Source: Ctena decussata
Taxonomy: Eukaryota; Mollusca; Bivalvia; Lucinida; Lucinidae
Reading direction: 5' to 3'
Length of the DNA: 64,000 nucleotides
Assembly: GCA_963989385.1 (NCBI GenBank)
Contig: OZ022513.1
Location: 22,819,928-22,883,927 of the forward strand
Part shown: positions 55,337 through 64,000 of the stretch, piece by piece
How the letters are laid out: the number at the start of each line of letters is the position of its first letter
Numbering within the stretch: the stretch's first letter is position 1
Program-made: the position numbers and the translations under genes
Notes under the pieces: model-generated
Told to the model about the DNA's origin: nothing
What the model saw: only the letters and a program-made list of their open reading frames with translations
The model's database searches: none

Positions 55337-58150
55337 GGTCAAGGTCATTCGGTCCGTCCATCCGTCGTCAAGATTTTCAAACATCTTCTCCTCTGAAACC
55401 ACTGGGCCGATTAAAGCCATATTTCATATGGCGTCTCAGCGGGATATGGGAACGAAAGTTTATAAGGTGCTTCTGGGTCACATGACCAAGATGGCCGCCA
55501 TACCCATATATGGTAAAAACCCTTCAAAAATCTTCTTCTCCAGAACCAAAAGGCCTATGACCATGAAACTTGGTGTGTAGTATTGGGCATGCGGGCCCAT
55601 CATAGTTTGTACAAATGATGACCTTGCGATGACCTTGACTTAATTTATGACAAGGTCAACTTTGGTACGTTAGGCTTTTATATGGGAAAACGCTTAAACA
55701 GTGGATTTCTCAGAAACTTTTTAGGTCTAAGGTACAATACTTGGTATACATGGTCAACCAAATGAACAAATGAAGATATTATGTCGCTAAAGGTCAAGGT
55801 CATTCGGTCCGTCCGTCGTCCGTCGTCAAGATTTTCAAACATCTTCTCCTCTGAAACCACTGGGCCGATTAAAGTAATATTTCATATGGCGTCTCAGCGG
55901 GATATGGGAACGAAAGTTTATATGGTGCTTCTGGGTCACATGACCAAGATGGCCGCCATACCCATATATGGTAAAAACCCTTCAAAAATCTTCTTCTCCA
56001 GAACCAAAAGGCCTATGACCATGAAACTTGGTGTGTAGTATTGGGCATGCGGGCCCATCATAGTTTGTACAAATGATGACCTTGCGATGACCTTGACTTA
56101 ATTTATGACAAGGTCAACTTTGGTACGTTAGGCTTTTATATGGGAAAACGCTTAAACAGTGGATTTCTCAGAAACTATTTACTATTAGGTCTATGGTACA
56201 ATACTTGGTATACATGGTCAACCAAATGAACAAATGAAGATATTATGTCGCTAAAGGTCAAGGTCATTCGGTCCACCAATCCGTCGTCAAGATTTTCAAA
56301 CATCTTCTCCTCTGAAACAACTAGACCGATTAAAGCCAAATTTTCTACGGAATCTCAGTGGGATGGAGGAACGAAATGTTATACGCCGGGTCTGGGTCAC
56401 ATGTCCAAGATGGCCGCCATGCCCATATATGGTAAAAACCCTTCAAAAATATTCTTCTCCAGAACCAAAAGGCCTATGACCTCGAAATTTGGTATGTAGC
56501 ATCGGGCATGCGGGTCTATCATAGTTTGTACAAATAATGACCTTGCGATGACCTTGACCTAATTTATGACAAGGTCAACTTTGATACGTTAGGCTTTTAT
56601 ATGGGAAACGCCTAAACAGTGGATTTCTCAGAAACTGTTTAAGTCTAAAGTATAATATTTGGTATATATGGTCAACTAAAGGAACTAATGAAGAAATTAT
56701 GTCACTAAAGGTCAAGGTCATTCGGTCTGCCAATCCGTCGTCAAGATTTTCAAACAGCTTCTCCTCTGAAACCACTGGGCCGATTGAAGCCAAATCTCAT
56801 ATGGAGTCCCAATGGGATAAGGGGATGAAAGTTTATACGCCGGGTTCGGGTCACATGTCCAAGATGACCACCATGCCCATATATGGTAAAAACCCTTTAA
56901 AATTCTTCTTCTTCAGAACCAAAAAGCCTATGACCTTGAAACTTGGTATGTAGCCACGGGCATGCGGGCCCATCATAGTTTATACAAATAATGACCTTGC
57001 AATAACCTTGACCTAATTTATGACATGGTCAACTTTGGTATGTACGTTTTTTATATGGGAAAACGCTTAAACAGTGGATTTCTCAGAAATATTTAAGTCT
57101 AAGGTACAATACTTGGTATACATGGTCAACTAAATGAAAAAATGAAGATATTTTGTCGCTTAAGGTCAAGGTCATTCGGTCCGTCCATCCTTCGTCAAGA
57201 TTTTCAAACATCTACTCCTCTGAAACCACTGGGCCGATTAAAGCCAAATTTTTCTATGGAGTCTCAGTTGGATGGGGGGGGGGGGGGGGTGAAAGTTTAT
57301 ACGCCGGGTCTGGGTCACATGACCCAGATGGCCACCATGCCCATATATGGAAAAAACCATTCAAAAGTCTTCTTCTCCAGCACCAAAAGGTCTATGACAA
57401 TGAAACTTGGTATGTAGCATCGGGCATGTGGGCTCATCATAGTTTGTACAAATGATGACCTTGCGATGACCTTGACCTAATTTATGACACGGTCAACTTC
57501 GGTACTTTAAGCTTTTATATGGGAACATGTTTAAACAGTGGATTTTTCAGAAACTATTTAAGTCTTAGGTTGAATATTTGGTATTTATGGTCAGCTAAAT
57601 GAACAGTCCGCTTAAACAGTCGATTTCTCTGAAACTATGTAAGTCTAAGGAAAAATACTTGGTATACATGGTCAACTAAATGAACAAATGAAGATATTAT
57701 GTCACTAAAGGTCAAGGTCATTCTCTCCGTCCATCTGTTGTCAAGATTTTCAAACAGCTTCTCCTCTGAAACCACCGGGCCATTGAAGCCAAATTTCATA
57801 TGGAGTCTTAGTGGGATGGGGGAACGAAATTTTGTTCCTGGGATCTGGGTCACATAACCAAGATGGCCGCTATGTCCATATATGGTAAAACCCGTTCTAA
57901 AATCTTTTTCTCCAGAACCAAAAGGCCTATGACCTTGAAACTTGGTATGTAGCATTTGCAACATGGGCCCATCATAATTCATACAAATCAGGACTATGCA
58001 TTGAGTGTGACCTAATTTATGGCAAGGTCAATTTTGATGCATTGGAAAATGCTTCAACAGTAGTGGATTTCTCAGAAACCATTCAAGTCTAGGATATGAT
58101 ATTTGGTATTTATGGTTAACTAAGTGAGCCTATTAAGATATTATGTTGTT
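55337..58150 (+). repeat. ~455-bp tandem repeats inside H2
   Basis: Units share CAAGATTTTCAAACATCTTC, GAAACCACTGGGCCGATTAA, CAAGATGGCCGCCATRCCCA, TATGGTAAAAACCCTTCAAA and GATGACCTTGCGATGACCTT. The first two complete units (55337 and 55792) are nearly identical. Later units are more diverged and one is stretched (57164 to 57710, 546 bp), so the left side was amplified most recently. Short open frames of 84-85 codons recur with the repeat and are by-products. Confidence 0.85.
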
Positions 58151-58464
58151 ATAGGACAAGGTCATTCTTGACCTTTGTTCAAGGTCACTGTGATTCTGGT
58201 GCCTGTTAACATTTTCAAACATCTTCTCTGAAGCTACTGGGCTATTTGAAGCTATATTTCATACAGAGATTCACTGGGTTAAAAGAACCAAAGTTTGTTG
58301 AGCTGGTCATGGTCACGTGACCAAGATTGACACCATGCCCATATATGGTAAAACTCCTTCAAAAATCTTCTTCTTCAGAACCAAATGCACAATGACCACG
58401 TGGCATGGTATGTAGCATTGAGGACTTGGGCCCATCATAGTTTGTACAATTATGACGGTGCATT

Positions 58465-58600
58465 GGCCTGTATGTGCACTTTGTACTGGTTAACCACTTA
58501 GGAGGTCTAAGCCTGCCCAGGAATAGTGTGGTTAGGTTAACTGACTGTCCCGACATGACCATAGTTGTTTACCGTGGACGTTCAGCAACAAAATCAATCA
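58465..58600 (+). mobile_element. SINE family 1, 5'-truncated, inside H2
   Basis: It begins at TGTATGTGCACTTTGTACTG, keeps GGTCTAAGCCTGCCCAGGAA and TGACTGTCCCGACATGACCA, and ends in a (AATC)n tail (CAATCAATCAATCAATCA). It interrupts the last degraded ~455-bp unit, so it inserted after the array formed. The tRNA-like head is absent. Confidence 0.8.
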
Positions 58601-58939
58601 ATCAATCAATCATTGACCTAATTTATGGCAAGGTCAACTTTGGTATGTTATGCTTTTATATGGGAAAATGCTTAAACAGTTGATTTCATGGAATATTTTT
58701 AAGCCTAGATATAATAATTGGAAAATATGGTTAACTAAATGAATACATGAAGACAAGGTCATCAAAGGTCAAGGTCATTTTTTGAACTTTGCTCAAGGTC
58801 ACTGAGATTTTAAAATTAAAATACGCACACCTTTTAAGCTACTGGTTTCAAATTTGTAACAAATGAGCGAAATGACAAATTGTGTCTGTTGACAGAAGGT
58901 GTCAGGTGAGCTACAGGACCATTGGTCCTCTGGTTTTTC

Positions 58940-59248
58940 TTCATTTGGTAAATCACAGACTTTACCCAAACCATTAAACTGAATTAGTTGTATTAGTTTA
59001 ATGATAAGTTTCGAATGGTACGATCCTTTATACGCAAGGTGTATACCAAGAAAATTAAACAAGAGAATCGTTTAATTGAATCTATTAATGATCAGTAATG
59101 GCATGTGCAACACCGGTCCTCTTTTTTCGATGCCCGAATTTCATTTTACCATGAATTGTTTACTGCGCCATTTCTACGAAAGAAACTATGATTTCTTTTT
59201 TCGACCCGGGGTGAAGATAACCTTTAAACATGAGGCCTGCTCTTGAGC
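58940..59248. other. Unit B sequence without a clear match in A
   Basis: The first ~45 bases (TTCTTCATTTGGTAAATCAC) match 47985-48030. The rest has no evident counterpart, since the retroelement occupies that place in A. No gene. Confidence 0.4.
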
Positions 59249-60085
59249 AAAAGAATGTGCTTCCTCTTATAAACATAGTGCATTCTGTTTGATTCCAAAC
59301 ATTTACCTTTTTCTGATTATAGTTGCATATTTTGAAGATAGGGTATAACAATGGATTGAATTTACGAGTACTTCTTACATGTATCTTATCAAGTTCAATC
59401 TGCTTCAATGGGCAAGCTCAAAACTGGGTTAACGTTTCCATCCTAAATAATGACGTATAAGAATTGAAATTGTTCGGGAGCATATATCGTCAATTAAAGA
59501 TCGTTCAATCATACTAAACAACCATCTGCGAACTGTTAATTAATTCTAGAAATTGCATTCTTGATAATGGTTTGAACAGCAGTCATTTGTTACCATTTCA
59601 GGCGAGATCAGTGCCCTGCAACATATTTTTGTTCCAGAGTTCGAATGCACCTAGAATACATATCATTATTACGCAAACAGGAAACAGAAAGTCAGTGCCT
59701 CGTATATTGCAATACTATTTTCCTAATAATTGCCATGGCTTTCAATAAGAAGGAAGTAATAAACAATTCAAAGAAAGGCATTGATTTATAGGCAAACGGG
59801 TACACTTCTGTTTTTTCCGCAGTTTGTTTGTATACAGGGGGTGATTTCCTGTGTCTTTTCTTTGAAGGGGAAAGCCCTTTCAACACGAGTCTATTCTTAA
59901 AGAAAAAAGGGAGCCAATTGATACTTGTAAAAGTTTATTCCCATTTTAAAGGGAGACAAAATGAAAATGACAGATTATCTTCTCCTAGAAGTGGACCCAA
60001 TCTTCTTAATGCATTATCAAATGATGCAATGTGTCACAGGGTAAAGGTTAGGTATATCATACACTTGTACTGCCTTGTGGTACAA

Positions 60086-60195
60086 GCCGGCCTTTATAGC
60101 GACGTGGTAGAGTGCTTGTCTTTAAATCGAAGGGTCCCCGGTTCGATGATCCTCGGCCGGAGCATGAGATTGTTTAAGAGTCGGCGACACTTGGA
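60086..60195 (+). mobile_element. tRNA-like sequence, probable SINE head
   Basis: GCCGGCC-TTTATAGCGACGTGGTAGAGTGC resembles an acceptor stem plus A box. GGTTCGATGATCCTCGGCCGG resembles a B box plus closing stem; the 7-bp ends pair. The anticodon arm is irregular (CTTGTCTTTAAATCGAAG). A body of about 35 bases follows (TTTAAGAGTCGGCGACACTT). It interrupts the A/B-shared sequence. A functional tRNA is possible but less likely. Confidence 0.4.
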
Positions 60196-60538
60196 TGACT
60201 GAACCCTTCCTAAAGGGGGTCTACTTTTAAAGTAAAGAACTTGCTCTCGGAGGAGCATATTCTTTCCTTTAAAAAATGACCTCTATTGCGAAAGGAAGCG
60301 AAAATGATATTTGCAGTTTTTCGTCACCTGCTTACATAGACACATTGATGCATTATCAGATGATACAGTTTATGGCACGACAGCATGTAAAGAGCCAAAT
60401 TCTGATCAATGGGTAACTTCTACAAAACGTAAAATTCGGTTCATTTCATACAAATGTTCCAATGAAGTTTTCTTTTGAAACGTCAGGCACTTCCAATGAA
60501 CTTGAAAGAAAGAATCAGATAAAGAAAGAAAGAAAGAA

Positions 60539-62009
60539 CTAGAACTGTCGGAGAATCCGACTGTACCCCCGCTCAACAGCTTTAGTAAAATGGTGTTACT
60601 TTCATTACCTGGAGCATAGAGAGAAACAACTCATTGTTAATATGTATATCCGATATCAAATATTCTATTTTGGAATAAGAAATTTCACAGGACAGAAGAG
60701 AAAAGTTATTGACAACTTATATACCAAATATGAAGATTCTACCTAAAGCAGTTGCTGAAAAATCTTTTGCGTAAAATTACAGTACTGGATGCATGGAAGG
60801 AATATATGGAGAGAAAGCAAAGTGAACAAATAGAGGAAAGAACAAACCAGAGGCTTGTCATTGTCAATCTGTACACCAAATATGAACTTTCTGTCATTGT
60901 CATCAACCTGTATACTAAAAATGACCACATTATTTAGCATGATTGTGGAGAAATATTTGATGAAAAATTCCATTATTCAAAGTATGGAAAGAAAGAAATC
61001 TGACAAATAGCGGGAAGAATAAGCAGGAGAAGGTTGGTTTGCAATCCCACAATATCACACATCATCACCAACCTGTATACCAAATCTGACTACTTTATCT
61101 TGCATGGTTGTGGAGAAATCTTTGTCGAAACACTTCATTATTCAAAGTATGGAAAGAAAGGAAATCGGACAAATAAAGGGAAGAATAAGAAAGAGAAGGT
61201 TGGTTTGCAATCCCACGATACAACACAGCATCACCAACCTGTGTACTAAATATGACCATTCTGTCTTGCGTGGTTGTGGAGAGATCTTTGGCGAAACATT
61301 TCATTATTCAAAGTATGGAAAGAAAAAAAATTGGAAAAATAAAGGGAAGAATAAGCAGGAGAAGGCTGGTTTGCAATCCCACAATACAACACACCATCAT
61401 CGACATGTTTACTAAATATGACCATTCTGTCTTGCATGGTTGTGAAGAAATCTTTGACGAAAAAATTCATTATTCAAAGTATAAAAAGAAAGAAAATCAG
61501 ACGAATAAAGAGAAGAATAAGCAGGAGAAGGCTGGTTTGCAATCCCACGATACAACACATCATTACCAACATGTATATCAAATATGACCATTCTGTCTTG
61601 CATGGTTGTGAAGAAATCTTTGACGAAAAATTTCATCATTCAAAGTATGGAAAGAAAGAAAATCGGACAAATAAAAAGAAGAATAAGCAGAAGGCTGGTT
61701 TGCAATCCCAAGATACAAAACTTCATCACCAACATGTAAACCAAATATGACTATTCTAGCTTGCATAGGTGTGCAGAAATCTTTGACGAAAAATTAAATT
61801 ATTCAAAGTATGGAAAGAAAGAAAATCGGACAAAAAAATAAGAAGAATAAGCAGGAGAAGGCTGGTTTGCAATCCCACGATACAACACATCATTACCAAC
61901 ATGTATACCAAATATAACTATTCTAGCTTGCGTGGTTGTGGAGAAATGATCGAAGAAAAATTTTAAAGGGGACGGACGGAAGAACGGACGGACAGATCTA
62001 AACCAGCGA

Positions 62010-62040
<31 letters not shown>

Positions 62041-62060
62041 TTTTTCAAAGCGGGGGTATA
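60539..62060 (-). mobile_element. Helentron-like tandem-repeat element (H3)
   Basis: Read on the minus strand: 5' TATACCCCCGCTTTG, a short GT run and G tract, then CTGTCCGTCCGTTCTTCCGT. Next come six clear units of ~166 bp (GCAATCCC at 61041, 61207, 61373, 61539, 61702 and 61869 on the plus strand) and about two decayed ones. The 3' end has AGCGGGGGTA (60564-60573 complement), a perfect 10-bp inverted copy of the 5' end, then a 6-bp-stem hairpin GTCGGA-TTC-TCCGAC, then CTAG (60539-60542) and T. Overlapping frames of 100-111 codons on both strands recur with the repeat. The 166-bp period shifts frame at each unit, so they are not repeats of one protein. Confidence 0.7.
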
Positions 62061-62259
62061 AAAAAGCAAGAGTGGACTGTTTAGGCTGTTTAGTAGACAA
62101 ACAAGTAAACGAGTTAATGAAACATAATTTATTTTTCTAACATAAAATAAATGCAGATTAGTATGTTATAATAATTCTATTATCAGCATTATTATTACCA
62201 TTAATATTTGTCGATGTATGGGGCTAAAACAAAAAATATGTACTTACTAAGTAATAGCG
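62061..62259. other. No recognisable gene
   Basis: AT-rich spacer. Confidence 0.4.
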
Positions 62260-63050
62260 GTCGCTGAAAGGAAGCGGGTACAAAGAAGGGTTGGACCACC
62301 CGGCGATTGAAACATCTCTCTGTTAACCCAGCACTAAAACGGATACCTGTTGTAATCAGGAATAGATGAGGCAGCGAAGGAGGGGATGAGCTTCGGCTTT
62401 CATATGCTGTGTCCAAGGTACAGTGTACTTCTAATCAACACTGCTTCTACGGTCACTAGGGTATGGGAAACATTTAATACCTGTTTTACCTTAAAGTATT
62501 AATATGACTTTTTATATGAAAAGACGGATCGCTTGCATATGCTGTGCCCAAGTTGCAGTGGGTTCTTACCCCCATTGCTATTACGGCCAATAGGTAAAAA
62601 CAATGTTTTACCTATTCTTTAGGATCACAGTCTTACTTGTAAGAGTAGACCTAGTTTTGGAAGAATTTTGGTACGGAGGGAACCAAACAAGAAGTCATTT
62701 AATTTGTTCTCTTAATGTGAAAAATAACGGAAGGACAGACTTGGGGAAACCCCAGCCTGATCTGAATCTTTGCTGGGCGCACATAACACTATGTCGGTTC
62801 CATCATGTCGCGGCTTACTTTTGGTAGACTTTCTTGTTCTTCAAAGTATATCAGTTACGATCTGAAAGATAGCAATTGGAATTTAATTGGATTTCACAGC
62901 TTGTCAGTCGTTGCAACTGTTAGACGTTTGGCAACATGAGACAGAATACTGTCCAGCCTTCGAAAACAAAATCATATCTGAGATGATCATTAGCAACCAG
63001 ATACGGGCTGGTGTGGAAACTGGTGACGATACTGTAAAAATCTGAATATT
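62260..63050 (+). repeat. Dispersed repeat Q, copy 2
   Basis: Collinear with 14580-15300 through AACAAGAAGTCATTTAATTT, GATAGCAATTGGAATTTAAT, GTTTGGCAACATGAGACAGA and AGATACGGGCT-like blocks. Here the CAATCTGAAAG unit is single, whereas copy 1 has it twice. It carries a half MITE at 62741-62817. Confidence 0.6.
62741..62817. mobile_element. Half of a TGAGCCGCGACACGA-family MITE
   Basis: Only the right arm remains: CCCCAGCCTGATCTGAATCT, TTGCTGGGCGCACATAACAC, ending CATGTCGCGGCTTA. The left arm is missing. It may have arisen by hairpin-mediated deletion. Confidence 0.65.
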
Positions 63051-63639
63051 GGGACAGAGATTTCTAGCAAACAGTGCTGGTCTAGGTCAGACTGATCCTT
63101 TTGGATGAACAACTGCATTGAATCAAATTAAGTTTGTTTGAACAAATTCTTCGCTGTATTTATGTGTCCCTATTTTAATATTTTTACGGTCGACACATAT
63201 GTCAATATCTGTTTAAGCTTTTATATGCTGCATTTTAGGGTTTTTATCAGTCTGGCTTTGATTAATTGTATTAACTACTAATACAACTTTCAAATCTCTA
63301 CAAATATTCCAGGCGTCTGTGTGATACACCATATGTAACGATTCTCTAAATTACATAACTCAAAATACATCAAAGACCAGCTGACATTTTCCAGTAAAAC
63401 ATATACACAGTTCAATGGCCCATAAATTCAAACACCAGTGGCAACAAAAGGAAGCAATTTTAAACAAATAACTTCAATACAACTGATGTCATACTTATTT
63501 CCATGGAACGAATTTTGCACCTTTGAACTTTCTGAAATTGATGCACTTTTCTGTAGGACTATAAAATCTCATAAACTTGAGTTCAATGTGCTCTTTTTAA
63601 ACGGGTTACCAAGTGAGACATTCAAGGAATGAATTTATT
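63051..63639. other. No recognisable gene
   Basis: A 64-codon plus-strand frame at 63438-63632 has no recognisable domain. Confidence 0.35.
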
Positions 63640-63799
63640 AACGTTTACTGAAGTATAAACTACATCAGATCACGAGCAAAGTAAAGGAAACCCGTATAAA
63701 CTACATCGGGTCACGAGCAAAGTAAAGGAAACCCCAAAGGGGTTTACGTAATCTTTACTCGTGACCCGATGTAGTTTATACTTCAGTAAACGTTTAAAA
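63640..63799. mobile_element. Foldback element with duplicated left arm
   Basis: The left side AACGTTTACTGAAGTATAAA, then CTACATCAGATCACGAGCAA, is mirrored on the right by TTACTCGTGACCCGATGTAG, TTTATACTTCAGTAAACGTT. The left arm contains GTATAAACTACATCRGRTCA...GGAAACCC twice (about 63652 and 63693). The centre is CCCCAAAGGGGTTT. Probably a MITE. Confidence 0.75.
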
Positions 63800-64000
63800 A
63801 ATAACATTTATTCCTTATATCTATATACCAAAAGATGCTTTTAATCAATAAAATGATAAACAAAAATAAGAAATACATATAATAATAAAGATAAGAATCG
63901 TTTAAAAACATTACCGGCCGAATTTTGCAATAGTTTGGAACAGCCGCATTGACACTGCCTACCAGGAAATTCCACCTCCTGCTGTAGATTTCACATGCAA
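63800..64000. other. No recognisable gene
   Basis: AT-rich end of the window. Nothing identified. Confidence 0.4.

Larger units (their letters stand above)
54825..58933 (+). mobile_element. 4.1-kb Helentron-like tandem-repeat element (H2)
   Basis: The 5' end TAGCTCACCTGA is followed by a hairpin (AGCTCACCT/AGGTGAGCT, with inner GAGCC/GGCTC). A CCGTCCGTCGTCCGTCG microsatellite at about 54888-54915 follows. The body is seven to eight units of ~455 bp; GGTCAAGGTCATTCGGTCC starts at 55337, 55792, 56256, 56710, 57164 and 57710, with degraded units after that. The 3' end is TCAGGTGAGCTA (58902-58913), a perfect 12-bp inverted copy of the 5' end. A 6-bp-stem hairpin AGGACC-ATT-GGTCCT follows, then CTGG (58930-58933) and T. 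Unit A (about 47985) is the empty site. No protein is encoded; the strand follows the assumed 5'-to-3' element order. Confidence 0.75.
52090..60450 (+). repeat. Segmental duplication, unit B
   Basis: Second copy of the unit described for 45640-52089. It contains insertions missing from A: a MITE at 52913-53257 and the 4.1-kb element at 54825-58933. The 3' portion (59249-60450) matches 51009-51930. Part of it (about 59870-60010) has a weaker second match at 60195-60370, separated by a tRNA-like block. By eye the units are well diverged (clear mismatches every few bases), so the duplication is old. Confidence 0.75.

Noticed and set aside
55326..57455. Repeated 84-100-codon frames on the plus strand and 60-72-codon frames on the minus strand
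   Set aside because: They lie in the ~455-bp tandem repeats of H2 and recur with the unit, with frame breaks between. No sign of a protein family.
61034..61750. Series of 71-111-codon lysine-rich frames
   Set aside because: A 166-bp period forces a different frame in each unit; a product of the A/G-rich repeat.

Overview
The window looks like intergenic or intronic DNA from an animal, most probably a marine bivalve mollusc. It is AT-rich and full of tRNA-derived SINEs, foldback elements, microsatellites and element types common in bivalve genomes. These include blocks with a hairpin at one end, a CCGT-type microsatellite and a tandem-repeat body. I find no bacterial features and no convincing multi-exon host gene. 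The species call is an inference from repeat content.

The only substantial protein-coding sequence is a Penelope-like reverse transcriptase at about 48.06-50.37 kb (+). It is open except for one in-frame TGA at 48437-48439. It keeps the RT core motifs but shows no GIY-YIG endonuclease.

Layout. 0-17 kb: SINE copies, two copies of a TA-flanked MITE (2.38 and 9.85 kb), and two palindrome arrays (3.13-3.49 kb, 21-bp units; 13.28-13.87 kb, TTATCCAAATTTTGGATAA). 17.62-20.05 kb and 34.79-37.30 kb: two copies of one element in opposite orientation, each made of roughly 28-30 copies of the 16-bp palindrome GTGGTACATGTACCAC separated by ~45-70 bp of more divergent DNA. A direct repeat lies outside each copy (16.78-17.09 and 37.55-37.85 kb). 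20-34.8 kb: SINEs, including one SINE inserted in another at 24.3-24.8 kb, plus foldback MITEs and simple repeats. 38.48-40.03 kb: a tandem-repeat element. 43.69-43.84 kb: a fourth palindrome cluster. 45.64-60.45 kb: an old tandem segmental duplication. Unit A is 45.64-52.09 kb and carries the reverse transcriptase. Unit B is 52.09-60.45 kb and carries a 4.1-kb tandem-repeat element. Each unit is the empty site for insertions in the other. 60.54-62.06 kb: another tandem-repeat element. 62.3-63.05 kb is similar to 14.58-15.3 kb.

Two themes stand out. First, four elements (33.31, 38.48, 54.83 and 60.54 kb) share one end design: a 5' terminal sequence repeated inverted near the 3' end, then a short hairpin, then CTNG followed by T. 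This resembles the Helentron/Helitron2 non-autonomous class. Second, four unrelated arrays are built from a conserved palindrome with less conserved spacers. The most developed is the GTGGTACATGTACCAC element, which I do not recognise as a described family and regard as the best candidate for something new.
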